The position numbers were made by a program, and so were the translations under genes. The notes below the pieces were generated by a model. It had not been told where the DNA came from and searched no databases. It was given only the letters and a program-made list of their open reading frames with translations. This document shows positions 52,718-63,256 of a stretch of DNA of 64,000 bases, in pieces. How positions within the stretch are numbered: the stretch's first letter is position 1; every line of letters starts with the position of its first letter. The stretch comes from Actinomadura terrae (GTDB lineage Bacteria; Actinomycetota; Actinomycetes; Streptosporangiales; Streptosporangiaceae): positions 744,001 through 808,000 of the forward strand of contig NZ_JAICDG010000004.1 of NCBI RefSeq assembly GCF_022751215.1, in the 5' to 3' direction.

Positions 52718-52901
52718 GAACCCCGTTCCACTTCCCTGGCCCACCCGCGCCCCCGACCATGGAACGACCGGACAACAACCACCCTGGTCAGGGGCGCCAC
52801 TCGACCCCTGGACCCCCCGTTTCGGACGCCACCAAACCCCACCCAGGGGAGGGTCTCCAGTGCTGGACTTGCCAGGACGACCGCCCGTACGTATCTTTGC
52901 G

Positions 52902-52933
52902 ATGTATCGAAGCGATACATTCACTCGATACAT
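52902..52933. promoter_or_regulatory. PadR operator sites
   Basis: ATGTATCG-AAG-CGATACAT (52902-52920) is a perfect inverted repeat, followed by a third CGATACAT at 52926-52933. They lie 39-70 bases before the padR-type gene and suit PadR autoregulation. Confidence 0.8.
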
Positions 52934-52971
52934 CGAACTGAGACATCGGCACTGCGGAAGCGGGAATCGAG

Positions 52972-53595
52972 ATGGCGGGCAAGAAGGGCGCGGGCGTGCT
53001 GGAGCTCGCCGTGCTCGGCCTGCTGCACGAATCCCCCATGCACGGCTACGAGCTGCGCAAGCGGCTCAACACGTTGCTGGGCATGTTCCGCGCCTTCTCC
53101 TACGGCTCGCTCTACCCGTGCCTCAAGCAGCTCCTCACCAACGGGCTGATCATGGAGGACCGGCCGGAGGAGCCGAACACGGCGCTGGCGTTGCAGAGCC
53201 GCCGCTCAAAGATCGTCTACAAGCTCACCGCCGACGGCAAGGAGCGGCTCCAGCAGCTCCTCACCGAGGCGGGTCCGGCGTCCTGGGAGGACGAGGGGTT
53301 CGGCGTGCACTTCGCCTTCTTCTCGCACACCCGCGCCGATGTCCGGCTGAGGATCCTCGAAGGTCGCCGCAGCCGACTGGAGGAGCGCCTGGAGAGCGTC
53401 CGCGCCGCCCTGGCACGCACGCGCGAACGGGTCGACTCCTACACCCTCGAGCTACAGAACCACGGGCTCGAATCCGTCGAACGCGAGGTCAGATGGCTCA
53501 ACGAGCTCATCGGGCGCGAGCGGGCGGAGCAGGAACAACAAGCAAGATCATCTTCGCAAACTAATCAGGACATGCCTCGGGACAACGGCCGCTGA
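52972..53595 (+). CDS. PadR-family regulator
   Basis: A 207-aa PadR winged-helix regulator: VLELAVLGLLHESPMHGYEL, FRAFSYGSLYPCLKQLLTNG and YKLTADGKERLQQLL, then a C-terminal Vir_C/PadR coiled-coil domain. It is upstream of inositol-phosphate synthase on the same strand (73-base gap), a pairing common in actinobacteria. Confidence 0.93.
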   Translation: MAGKKGAGVLELAVLGLLHESPMHGYELRKRLNTLLGMFRAFSYGSLYPCLKQLLTNGLIMEDRPEEPNTALALQSRRSKIVYKLTADGKERLQQLLTEAGPASWEDEGFGVHFAFFSHTRADVRLRILEGRRSRLEERLESVRAALARTRERVDSYTLELQNHGLESVEREVRWLNELIGRERAEQEQQARSSSQTNQDMPRDNGR

Positions 53596-53668
53596 CCCGC
53601 GGCCCGGTGCCTTCGGGGTCGGGTGAAGAAAACACCACATGTTCCGCTAAGAGAGAAGGAGCAACCGG

Positions 53669-54748
53669 ATGGGTTCGGTGCGCGTAGCCATCGTGGGTGT
53701 GGGCAACTGCGCCTCTTCGCTCGTCCAGGGTGTCGAGTTCTACAAGGACGCGGCCCCCGAGACGCGAGTCCCCGGCCTCATGCACGTGCAGTTCGGCGAC
53801 TACCACGTGGGCGACGTCGAGTTCGTCGCGGCGTTCGACGTGGATGCCAAGAAGGTCGGGATGGACCTGTCCGAGGCCATCCACGCCAGCGAGAACAACA
53901 CGATCAAGTTCGCCGACGTCCCGCCGACCGGCGTGATCGTCCAGCGCGGCCACACTTTCGACGGCCTCGGCGAGTACTACCTCGACATGGTCGAGGAGTC
54001 CGACGCCACCCCGGTCGACGTGGTGCAGGCGCTGAAGGACGCGCAGGTCGACGTGCTGGTGTCCTACCTGCCCGTGGGTTCGGAGGAGGCCGACCGCTTC
54101 TATGCCCAGTGCGCGATCGACGCCAAGGTCGCGTTCGTGAACGCGCTGCCGGTGTTCATCGCCAGCGACCCCGAGTGGGCCCAGAAGTTCACCGACGCCG
54201 GCGTCCCGATCGTCGGCGACGACATCAAGTCCCAGGTCGGCGCGACCATCACCCACCGCGTGATGGCCAAGCTGTTCGAGGACCGCGGCGTTGAGCTGCT
54301 GCGCACCTACCAGCTCAACTTCGGCGGCAACATGGACTTCATGAACATGCTGGAGCGCAAGCGCCTCCAGTCCAAGAAGATCTCCAAGACCCAGTCGGTC
54401 ACCTCGCAGATCCCGCACGAGATGGCCAAGGCCGACGTCCACATCGGCCCGTCCGACCACGTGCCGTGGCTGGACGACCGCAAGTGGGCCTACGTCCGCC
54501 TGGAGGGCAAGTCGTTCGGCGACACCCCCCTCAACCTGGAGTACAAGCTCGAGGTCTGGGACTCCCCGAACTCCGCCGGCGTCATCATCGACGCCGTCCG
54601 CGCCGCCAAGATCGCCAAGGACCGCGGCATCGGCGGCCCGATCCTGTCGGCCAGCTCCTACTTCATGAAGTCGCCGCCGGAGCAGTACAACGACGACCAG
54701 GCCCGCGAGGCCGTCGAGAAGTTCATCCGCGGCGAAGTGGACCGCTGA
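53669..54748 (+). CDS. ino1: Inositol-3-phosphate synthase
   Basis: A 359-aa NAD-dependent enzyme that cyclises glucose 6-phosphate to inositol 1/3-phosphate, the first step to mycothiol and phosphatidylinositol. It has VRVAIVGVGNCASSLVQGVE, VGDDIKSQVGATITHRVMAK, LNFGGNMDFMNMLERKRLQS, KSQV/KKISKTQSVTSQ and SGPSDHV-like HIGPSDHVPWLDDRKWAYVR, with the Lys residues of the family active site. ATG 53669 with AGAGAGAAGGAG upstream. A strong terminator follows. Confidence 0.97.
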   Translation: MGSVRVAIVGVGNCASSLVQGVEFYKDAAPETRVPGLMHVQFGDYHVGDVEFVAAFDVDAKKVGMDLSEAIHASENNTIKFADVPPTGVIVQRGHTFDGLGEYYLDMVEESDATPVDVVQALKDAQVDVLVSYLPVGSEEADRFYAQCAIDAKVAFVNALPVFIASDPEWAQKFTDAGVPIVGDDIKSQVGATITHRVMAKLFEDRGVELLRTYQLNFGGNMDFMNMLERKRLQSKKISKTQSVTSQIPHEMAKADVHIGPSDHVPWLDDRKWAYVRLEGKSFGDTPLNLEYKLEVWDSPNSAGVIIDAVRAAKIAKDRGIGGPILSASSYFMKSPPEQYNDDQAREAVEKFIRGEVDR

Positions 54749-54766
54749 CCAAGCCCACACCCTTCA

Positions 54767-54799
54767 GATGGCGGCCTGACACAACGTCAGGCCGCCATC
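54767..54799 (+). terminator. Terminator of ino1
   Basis: Perfect 14-bp stem GATGGCGGCCTGAC (54767-54780) with its complement (54786-54799), loop ACAAC. Confidence 0.9.
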
Positions 54800-54954
54800 G
54801 CCGTCTCACACACCCCCACGCGCCCCTCCCCAAGCCGCCAGCCCAGACAAGCCTCCCCCGCGCAGCCGAAGAGACGCAGCACGCCCTGGCCCGCAACCAC
54901 CACAAACACGCCCACCCCAAGCCCTCGCCCCAGAAGGCACCGCCCCACACCGCG

Positions 54955-57900
54955 CGGCCGTCCAGACCCTCGCCCGCAGACGCCCCAAGCCCCGGCACCG
55001 GGCGCGTCCAGGCCTCTTACCCAGGGCATCCCAGGCCTCGGCACCCGAGCGCGTCCAGACCCGGACCTGGGGTCCACGCCTCTCACTCAGGGACGGGCCC
55101 AGGGCCTTGGCACCCAAGGGCGCGCATACCCCGCGCCCGAGGCGTCCAGAGATCGCACCCGGAGGTGCCCACGCCTCCCACCCCGGCGCGTCCAGACCTC
55201 GCACTCGGCGGAGCCCCGCGCCTCGCACCCCGGCGCGTCCAAGTCCCGCCCCCGGGGGGATCCAGGCACTCGCTTGGGGACGCCCCAGGCCTCGACACCC
55301 GGGCGCGTCCAGGGCTCACCCCCGGGCCTCCGGGGCCCCTCACTTAGGGGCATCCACGCCTCGCATCCCGGAGGCGTCCAGACCTCCTAGTTGGGGCCCC
55401 CAGGCCTCGGCAACCCCGGGGCGTCCGGGGCTTGCGCTTCGCGGCGCCCCACGCCTCGGCCCCCAGGGGCGTCCGCGCCCCACATCTCGGGGGCGTCCAG
55501 GCCGCGTACTCGGAGACGCCCCGGGCCTCGTCCCCCCGAGGGCGCTCAAGTCTCTCCCTCGGCGGAACCCCAGGTCTTGCATCCCGAGGGACTCCCGCCC
55601 GGGCCGGCGCGTCCAGACCCCGGACCGGGGGTCCACGTCTCTCACTCGGGGGCGGCCTCAGGGCCTTGGCACCCGAGGGCGCCCATGCCCCGCGCCCGAG
55701 GCATCCAGAGACCGCACCCGGAGACACTTCACGCCTCGCTTACGGGGATGTCTAGCCCTCTAACTCGGGGACGCCCCGAGCCCCAGCACCCGGGCACCTC
55801 CGCGCCCCGAGGCGTCCAGGCCCCTCACGCGGGTACATCCACGCCTGGCACCTCGGAGACGTCTAGCCCTTCCCTCGGCGGTCGCACCCGGGCACGTCCA
55901 CGCCTCGCACCAGGGCGCACCGGGGGGCGGTCCAAGCCCCCGCTCGGGGACGCCCCAGGCCTCGGCATCGGGCGCGTCCAGTGCTCGACCCTGGGGCGTT
56001 CGGGTCCCTCGCCTAGGGGCGCCCCAGCCCTCGGCACCCGAGAGCACTTAGGCCTCTCCCTCGGCGGGGCCCCCAGGCCTTGGCACCCGAGAGCGCCCAT
56101 GCTCCGCAGCCCCGGGACGTCCAGAGCCTGCAACCGGTGACATCCACGCCTCGCCCGCAGGAACGTCCAGCCCTCTCACTCGGGGACGCTCCAGGGCCTC
56201 GGCACCCGGGCACCTCCACGCCCCGCACCCCGGCGCGTCCAGACCCCGCACCCGGGGAGCGTCCACGCCTTGCACCCTGGGGCGTTCAGACCCCTCACTC
56301 AGGGGCACCCCAGCCCTCGGCGCCCAAGGGCGTCCAGGCCCCTCGCTCGGGGATGCCCAGGCCTCGGCACCCGGGCACGTCCAAGGGTCGCACTGCGGGG
56401 ACGTCTACGGCCCCGCACCCCGAGGCATCCAGGGATCGCGCTCGGAAACACCCACGCCTCGCACCTCGGGGGCGTCCAAGCCTCTCTCTTGGCGGAGCTC
56501 CAAGCCGCGGCACCCGAGGGCCTCCAAGCCCCCGCACCCCGAGGCGTGCAGGCCCCTCCCACGGGTACATCCACGCTGGACCTCGGAGACGTCCAGCCCT
56601 CCCCTGGGCGGAGCCCCAGCCCCCCGAAGGCCTCCACGTCTCTCACCCGAGGACGCTCCAGGCCTCGGCACTCGAGCACGTCCAGGGCTCACTCCGGGGC
56701 CTCCAGGCCCCTCACTCAGGAGCGTCCACGCCTGGTCGCCCGGAGGCGTCCAGGCCCTCGCTCCCAGACGCCCGTGCCTCGGCACCCGGGCGCGCGTCCA
56801 GGGCTTTCCCTCGGCGGAGCCCCAGGCCTCGCCACCCGAAGGCGCTCCGAGCCTCGGCACCCGAGGACGGACACGCCCCGCCTTCCGAGGCGTCCAGAGA
56901 TCGCAGCCGGAGGTGCCCACGCCTCTCACTCCGGCGCGTCCAGACCTCGCACTCGGCGGAGCCTCGCACCCCGGCACCCTGGGCACGTCCACGTTTCGCA
57001 CCCCGGCGCCCAGGCCCCACACCCGGGGGGCGCCTCAGGCTCTCGCTCGGGGACGCCCGGGCCACGGCACCAGGCGCGTCCAGGCCCTCACTCGGGAAAT
57101 TTACGCCTCGCATCTCGGGGACGTTCACCCGTTTCCCTCGGCTTCCCCTCGGCGGAGCCCCAGGCCTTGGCACCCGAAGGCCTCCACGGCCCAGACCCCG
57201 GCGCGTCCGCGCCCACACCTCGGGGGTCCAGGCCCCTCACTCGAGGCGTCCAGGCCTCTCCCTCGGCGGAGCCCACTTGACACCAAGGGCTCGACGCCCC
57301 GCGCCCTGGGGCATCCGCGCCCCGCGCCTCAGGACGTCCAGGCCCCTCGCTCGGGGACGCCCCAGGCCTTCGGCACCTGGGCACCTTTAAGGCTCGACCC
57401 CGGGGACATCCACGGCCCCCCACCTCGGGGACGTGCAGCCCTCTCACTCGGCGGCCCCACACCCCGGCACCCGGGTACGTCCACACCCTGCACCCCGGCG
57501 CGTCCAGGTCCGCACTCGGCGGCGTCCAAGCCCGCGCTCGGGGGCGTCCCGAGCCCCGGCACCGGGGCGCGTCCAGGGCTCGCACCCCGGGGCGTTCAGG
57601 CCTCTCACCCAGGGGCGCCGCAGCCCTCGGCCGCCAAGGGCGCTTAGGCCTCTCCCTCGGCGGAACTCCAGGGCTTGGCACCCAAGGGCCTCCCGTTCCG
57701 CCACCCCGGCACGTCCAGGCCCCGCACCGAGGGTCCACGCGTCTCAATCAGGTACACCCAGGGCCTTGGCACCCGAGGGCGCCCATGCCCGGCCCCGGGG
57801 CATCCGCGCCCCGCGCCTCAGGGCGTCCAGGCCCCTCGCTCGGGGACGCCCCAGGCCGCGGCACCCGGGCACGTCCACGCCCCGCAACCCGGCGCGTCCA

Positions 57901-59300
57901 GGTCCCGCAACCGGGGACGTCCCAAGCCCCGGCACCGGGGCGCGTCCAGGGCTCACACCCCGGACATTCAGGCCTCTCACCCAGGGGCGCCCCAGCCTTC
58001 GGCACCCGAGGGCGTCCCAGGCCTTGCCACCCGAAAGCCTCCATGCCCTGCCGCCCCGGCGCGTCCAAACCCCGGACCGGCGGTCCACGCCTCTCACTCG
58101 GGACGCCCCAGGGCCTTGGCACCCAAGGGCGCCCATGCCCCGCGCCCGAGGCGTCCATAGACCGCACCCGGAGACATCCACGCCTCGCTCGCGGGGACGT
58201 CCAGCCCTCCCCCTCGGCAGAGCCCCAGGCCTTGACACCCGAAGGGCCTCCACCCCCCGCACCCCGACGCGCCCACACTCCACACCTCGGGGGCGTCCAG
58301 GCCCCTACTCGGGGACGCCCCGAGCCTCGGCACCCGGGCACGTCCAGGGCTCTCCCTCGGCAGAGCCCCTAGCCGCGGCACCCGAAGGCCTTCACTCCCC
58401 GTACCCCTGGGACGTCCAGACCCTGCACCACGGGGCGGCCAGGCCTCTCCCCGAAGATGCCCCGAGCCTCGGCCCCCCGAGGACGCCCACGCCTCGCAAC
58501 CCCGGCGCATCCAGGTCCCCGTTCCCCGGAGGCGCCCAGGCCCTCGCTCGGGGACGCCCCAGGCCTCGGCAGCGGGCGGGTCCAGGGCTCGCACCCCGAG
58601 GCGTCCAGTCCCCTCACTCGGGAACATCGACGCCTCGCACCTCGGGGACGTCCAGCCCTCCCCCTCGGCAGAGCCCCAAGCCGCGGCACCCGAAGGCCTC
58701 CACGCCCCGCGCCCCGGCGCGTCCGCGCCCCAACCTCAAGGGCGTCCATGCCCCTCACTCGAGGACACCCCCAGGCCTGACACCCGGGCGTGCCCAGGCT
58801 CGCACCGCGGGGACGGCCACGGGCCCGCATCCCGAGGCGTCCAGAGATCGCACCCGGGGATATCCACGCCTCGCACCTCGGGGACGTCCAGGCCTCTCAC
58901 TTGGCGGAGCCCCAAGCCGCGGCACCCGAGGGCCTCCACTCCGCGCACTCCGGAGGCGTCCACGCCCCTCACTCGGCGGACCTCAGGCCTCGGGCGACCT
59001 GGGCGCCTCCACGCCCCGCGCCCCGGGGCGTCCCAGGGATCGCACCGGAGGACATCCACGCCTCGCGCCCGGGGGGCGGCCAGCCCTCTCACTCGGCAAC
59101 GCCCCAGGCCTCGGCACCCGAGCGCCTCCACGCCCCGCGCCGCGAGGCATGCAGGGAACGCACCCGGGGACGCCCCAGGCCTCGCACCCCGGGGGACGTC
59201 CAGGCCTCTGATCGGTGGAGCCCCAAGGCTCGGCGCCCGGGCCGTCCGGGGTTCGCACCCCGGGCCCGGCAGGGACCGCGCTCGGGCGTCCAAACACGCC
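54955..59300. repeat. 4.3-kb array of degenerate ~23-nt GC-rich repeats
   Basis: Read by eye as roughly 180 head-to-tail units of 20-27 nt, mostly 22-25, with consensus near GGGGACGTCCAGGCC followed by TCGCACCC. Higher-order repeats are present: the stretch GGTCCACGCCTCTCACTC...CCTTGGCACC...CCCATGCCCC recurs near 55070, 55640, 57740 and 58085, and the block GTCCAGAGATCGCA...GACCTCGCACTCGGCGGAGCC near 55140 and 56900. Long open frames exist on both strands but no ribosome binding sites, and the changing unit length breaks any fixed frame. No gene is called here. Confidence 0.85.
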
Positions 59301-59315
59301 GGTCATCGGGTTGAA

Positions 59316-59364
59316 GCAGCAGACTCCCGAAAGACTGCTGCGCCTGACGGCCTGCGGTCAGGCG
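59316..59364. terminator. Two consecutive hairpins at the end of the array
   Basis: GCAGCAG/CTGCTGC (59316-59322, 59335-59341) and CGCCTGAC/GTCAGGCG (59341-59348, 59357-59364). They mark the edge of the repeat array. Confidence 0.5.
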
Positions 59365-59526
59365 AGCAAGGGGGCGTCACCGCCACAAGAGAATGCGGAC
59401 GGTCATCAACCGGCGCAAATATAAGTGGCGCCTTCATCGACTCCACCCGCGCCTGGGGCATGTCCCGGAGACATGGCGCGGAGCGTCTCCGAGGAACCTC
59501 TTGCTTCTCACCTGACTGATTCGGGC

Positions 59527-59802
59527 ACGTTCCTCGTCTTTGTGGCTTACACAGCGCCACTCGACGAGGTCGTTCCCTTGCGTTCAGCCCATGGCGCTTG
59601 GCTGAAGAACCTCATTTCGCGGCGGGTATAGCTCGTGGCGGGACGCCAGGTCCCGCTGATCGGCGGCGTCTGTCTCGCCGACGACATGGCGGTCGAGAGC
59701 TCGACCGCGTCTTGGCCGCAGATCCATGCGTCCTCAACGGGGTCGCCGGCCACAGCGTTACGGAGTTCGCGCCTTTGCTGGTCGCAAGCGGTCTGAAAGC
59801 CT
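59527..59802 (+). pseudogene. YciI-like (YCII) protein, decayed
   Basis: FLVFVAYTAPLDEVVPLRSA and HGAWLKNLISRRV match the YCII fold. A TAG at about 59629 follows, then VAGRQVPLIGGVCLADDMA continues in frame. After a frameshift near 59690 the match resumes as ELDRVLAADPCVLNGVAGHS and VTEFAPLLVASGLK. The expected start Met reads ACG (59527). Stop, frameshift and lost start make this a pseudogene. Confidence 0.8.
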
Positions 59803-59855
59803 CTAGGGCGAGGCCGTGTCGTAGATCCGGCTCCTGATCTCGGGTGGCGGAGTCG

Positions 59856-59924
59856 TCACGTGCTCTGAACGAGGAGTTGCTGAGGCGGCACGATCTGACC
59901 TATGCGGAGTGGGCACAGCCACGG
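59856..59924 (+). pseudogene. Possible MarR-like fragment
   Basis: One frame reads SRALNEELLRRHDLTYAEWA, similar to the first helices of MarR regulators, then loses the match. Short and uncertain; it adds to the impression of decayed sequence in 59300-60060, where no intact gene is seen. Confidence 0.3.
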
Positions 59925-60064
59925 TTGTGCTCGGCCGTACTGCGGCGGGGCGGGGCGGTCGATCGGTGATCACCAGGGTCTTCTTCCGGATGCGCACCAT
60001 CGCGCCGTCGCGTGATCTGCCTCGGTGTGGTCGTTGGGCGGACTGCGGGCGGGCCTGGTTCGTG

Positions 60065-60328
60065 TCAACCGGCCAGGTGGGCCAGGTCAGGGATGTGCGC
60101 GGCGGCGATCCGGGGCTTGGCCGGGGGCTGGAGGAGGAAGAGCTGCTTGTCCAGTCGCTCCATCTCGCCGCCTCGGCCGCAGATCAGCCCGGCGCAGAAG
60201 TCCACCACCTGCCTGGCGACGTCGTCGCTCAACTGGGTGAGGTCCATGATCACGGGGTCACCCTTGCGGAAGAAGTGCCCGATGTGGAGCACCTCGTTGT
60301 AGTCCTTGGGACTGAGCGTTCTGATCAC
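60065..60328 (-). CDS. Short SepF-like cell-division protein
   Basis: An 87-aa protein consisting only of the SepF core domain: MIRTLSPKDYNEVLHIGHFF, GDPVIMDLTQLSDDVARQVV, DFCAGLICGRGGEMERLDKQ and LFLLQPP. Full SepF proteins have an N-terminal membrane-binding helix and linker and are about 150-200 aa; those are missing here. SepF links FtsZ rings to the membrane, so this is a minimal paralogue. GTG start at 60328. Confidence 0.8.
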   Translation of the reverse strand: MIRTLSPKDYNEVLHIGHFFRKGDPVIMDLTQLSDDVARQVVDFCAGLICGRGGEMERLDKQLFLLQPPAKPRIAAAHIPDLAHLAG

Positions 60329-60921
60329 GGGTCAAGTCTGCCCACGCCGCCGTGGAGTGCAAGGCCCCATCCGTGGCGGGCGGCCGGCCTCAGGACGATG
60401 TGGTGTAGCCGCGAGCTTTCGCCTATCCCCGTGCTGCCGTAGCGGCGCGGCGCGGGCTTCGTTCGCTGCCCGCTACTGGGGGTGTGAAGAGGGCACCTGG
60501 CGTGGGACGTGGCGGTGGAGTGGCTTGCGGACGCCTTTGCCGGATGCGGGGTTCGCAGGGCTTGAGCTGGGTGGTGTGTTTGGGGGCGGACGGCGCTCAA
60601 GGGTGGTCCTGGGCATTTCGGGGCGCGTGTCTCGATCGGTGGCGGACGTTTCCTTCCGGGCGGGACGAATCACAGGCGTTTTCGGGGGCCGGGTCGGCGC
60701 TGCCGCAGGTCAGCGTGCCTGAGTGGGGGCGTTCCTTCGGGTCTGATCACAATGTGTCAAAAGGGCGTGCTGGCAGTGGACATCACCCTGTCAGGACGTC
60801 CTTACTTCTGTAGAGCTCGTAGAGGAAAACGGCGATGTAGCGGCTCTTTGTCACGCTCTGGCCCTACTGTGACACCGCCGGTGATTGCGCGCCCGCTTCC
60901 GAGGACCGAGTGGAGGACGTT
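60329..60921. other. 593-base gap without a gene
   Basis: Nothing convincing is encoded. A TACTGT -10-like word at 60865-60870 with flanking GTCAC/GTGAC inverted words may be the promoter of the solute-binding lipoprotein gene. Confidence 0.4.
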
Positions 60922-62697
60922 ATGGCACGCGAGGTGATCAAGGTGACGGCCGGGCTCGCCGGGCTCGCGGTCGGGTTAACGGCCTGTGGCGGAGGGGAGA
61001 GCGCTTCGGGGGCGGACGGGCCGCCCCGGCAGGGCGGGACGTTGCGCGTCGTCGGGTCGTCCGACGTCGAGCATCTCGACACGGCGTCGGTGGCCAGCGT
61101 GGGCGCGTACGGGCTCGCGCGGATCTACGCGCGGACGCTGTTCGGGAGCCGCGCGTCCAACGACTTCGCCGAGACCGTGCCCGTGCGGCCCGATGTCGCG
61201 GCGCGTGTTCCGACGCGGGAGAACGGCGACGTCAGCGAGGACGGACGTACCTACACGGTGCGGCTGCGCGGCGACGTCCTGTGGAACACGCGTCCGGCGC
61301 GGGCCGTGACGGCGGGGGACTTCGTGCGCGGGTTCAAGCGGCTGTGCAACCCCGCGTCGCCTTCCGTCGGCAAGAGCTACTACATCTCGACGATCAAGGG
61401 CATGGACGGCTTCTGCCGGGGGTTCGGGGGCGTCGACGGCAGGGACGCCAGAGCCATCGCCGCATATCAGAACCAGCACGACATCGAGGGCGTACAGCCC
61501 AAGGACGACCGGACGCTGGTGTTCGAGCTGAAGAGCCCGGCCAGCGACTTCCTGAACCTGCTCGGCCTGCCGTTCACCGCGGCCGCGCCACGGGAGTACG
61601 ACGGGTACCTACCGGACGGGCAGGAGCTCCGGCAGCACACGATCTCCGACGGGCCCTACCAGATCACCGAGTACCGACCGGGCGCGTCGTACCTGCTCAG
61701 CCGGAACCCGGTGTGGCGGCAGAACACCGATCCGCTGCGCGAGCGGCATGTGGACAAGATCCAGATCACGCTCGGGCAGGACTCCCCCGAGACCGTCCAG
61801 CAGCAGATCGAGCAGGGGGCGGCCGACCTCGCGTGGGACCAGCCCGTCCCGACGCAGGCGATCCCGCGGCTGCGCGACGATCCGAGGTTCGCGGTTCGGG
61901 ACACGCCGAACAACAGCCCCTACCTGGTGTTCAACACGCGCAGCCCGAACAACGGCGGCGCGCTCGGCAACCGGGAGGTCAGGCGCGCGCTGGAGTACGC
62001 CGTCGACCGCAGCGCGCTCATCAAGATCGTTGGCGGGCCGTCGATCGCGCAGCCGCTGCACACCGTGATCCCGCCGGGGAACGCCGGGTACGCCCCGTCC
62101 GACCCCTATCCGACGCCGGGCGGATCGGGTGATCCGGCACGATGTCGCGACTTGATCGGAAAGGCCGGACATTCGGGGCTCACCCTGAAGTTTCCGTATC
62201 GCACCAACAGCGTCCACAAGCTGATCGCGCAGTCGCTCCAGCAGAACCTCGCGGCCTGCGGCGTCCGGGCCGACCTCGTCGCCGACACCGGCGGATCGTT
62301 CTACTCCAGCACGATCGCCACGCCCGCGAAGGCCCGCGAAGGGCAGTGGGACATCGCCGCTCCCGGCTGGACGCCCGACTGGTACGGCAACAACGGCCGC
62401 TCGATCATCCAGCCGCTGTTTGACGGCCGCACCTACGGCCCGAACTCCACCAACTACGGCGGCTACGACAATCCACAGGTCAGCAAGTTGATCGACGCGG
62501 CGCTCACCGCGCCCGACCCGGCCCGCGCGGACGGGTTCTGGCGGCTCGCCGACCAGCAGATCATGGCGGACGCCGCGATCGTCCCGCTGCTCAACCGGGC
62601 GCACACGATCTTCCGTTCGGCGCGTGTCCGCGGTGCGAGGTTCCTCCCGACGGCCGCCGGTTACGACTACACCCGGCTCTGGCTCGCCGAGGATTGA
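60922..62697 (+). CDS. ABC transporter substrate-binding lipoprotein, family 5
   Basis: A 591-aa extracellular solute-binding protein of the peptide/nickel family (SBP_bac_5). Lipobox LTAC follows a short signal peptide (MAREVIKVTAGLAGLAVG). Typical parts are GGTLRVVGSSDVEHLDTAS, ARAVTAGDFVRGFKRLCNP, SDGPYQITEYRPGASYLLSR, EVRRALEYAVDRSALIKIVG and DPARADGFWRLADQQIMADA. It should deliver oligopeptides or similar ligands to a permease, but no permease or ATPase gene is adjacent. ATG 60922 with GGAGGA upstream; a GTG four codons earlier is the alternative. Confidence 0.92.
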   Translation: MAREVIKVTAGLAGLAVGLTACGGGESASGADGPPRQGGTLRVVGSSDVEHLDTASVASVGAYGLARIYARTLFGSRASNDFAETVPVRPDVAARVPTRENGDVSEDGRTYTVRLRGDVLWNTRPARAVTAGDFVRGFKRLCNPASPSVGKSYYISTIKGMDGFCRGFGGVDGRDARAIAAYQNQHDIEGVQPKDDRTLVFELKSPASDFLNLLGLPFTAAAPREYDGYLPDGQELRQHTISDGPYQITEYRPGASYLLSRNPVWRQNTDPLRERHVDKIQITLGQDSPETVQQQIEQGAADLAWDQPVPTQAIPRLRDDPRFAVRDTPNNSPYLVFNTRSPNNGGALGNREVRRALEYAVDRSALIKIVGGPSIAQPLHTVIPPGNAGYAPSDPYPTPGGSGDPARCRDLIGKAGHSGLTLKFPYRTNSVHKLIAQSLQQNLAACGVRADLVADTGGSFYSSTIATPAKAREGQWDIAAPGWTPDWYGNNGRSIIQPLFDGRTYGPNSTNYGGYDNPQVSKLIDAALTAPDPARADGFWRLADQQIMADAAIVPLLNRAHTIFRSARVRGARFLPTAAGYDYTRLWLAED

Positions 62698-62754
62698 TCG
62701 ACGGCGGGCACCGTCTGCGGCGGAGGACGGTCGCACGTCCGTGGCGAAGAGTGG

Positions 62755-63099
62755 TCAGTCGTCTGCGCTGGAGAAGCGCTTGGCGAGTTCGCGGTGTTTG
62801 TCCGCGGCCAGTTTCGCCTGTTCCGAGGTGATGGTCGAGCCCGGCATGCGGCCCAGGTGTTCGACCTCGTCCGCGAAACGCAGGTGCTCGGCCTGGGCGT
62901 GCTCGCGGCAGGCGAGGCAGGTGACGCTGTCGGGACGCGGGGAGGTCATCGCATACGGCACCCGCAGGCCGCAGCCGGTTCTGACCAAACTCGGCAGGTC
63001 TGCGGCCAGGCCGAACGCGGAGGCCATCAGGTCGCGGACGGCGGCGCTGCGGCGGACCACCGCGGACTCCACATGGATGTGCGGATCGTCCCCGGCCAT
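62755..63099 (-). CDS. Hypothetical CxxC protein
   Basis: A 114-aa protein, not recognised. It begins MAGDDPHIHVESAVVRRSAA, has SVTCLACREHAQAEHLRF with a CxxC and nearby His (possible zinc site), and a charged C-terminal helix (EQAKLAADKHRELAKRFSSA). ATG 63099 has GAGGGAGGG upstream; ATG 63153 would add 18 residues. Lies between the solute-binding protein and the MFS gene, opposite strand. Confidence 0.65.
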   Translation of the reverse strand: MAGDDPHIHVESAVVRRSAAVRDLMASAFGLAADLPSLVRTGCGLRVPYAMTSPRPDSVTCLACREHAQAEHLRFADEVEHLGRMPGSTITSEQAKLAADKHRELAKRFSSADD

Positions 63100-63256
63100 C
63101 TGCCCTCCCTCGCCCCGGCGCGGGGCGTAGGACGAGTCTGCCACGTGCGCCATGCGGCTCACAGAGCTTGAACTCCTCGCGGAACGGTCCGAAACGTCCA
63201 GCGTGGTAGGTCGCGCAGGCGGGGGGCACGGGCCCGAGGACGAATAGGGTGATCGC

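Noticed and set aside
57433..59211. 592-codon open frame (and others of 240-440 codons) inside the repeat array
   Set aside because: No ribosome binding site; sequence is Arg/Pro/Ser/Gly low complexity in every frame; unit lengths of 22-25 nt shift frame constantly, so openness reflects high GC rather than coding.
54955..59300. CRISPR array
   Set aside because: The repeats are degenerate and contiguous, with no unique spacers, and no cas genes are present.
60306..60722. 138-codon frame in the gap after the SepF-like gene
   Set aside because: Gly/Arg-rich, no ribosome binding site, overlaps the sepF-like start region antisense.
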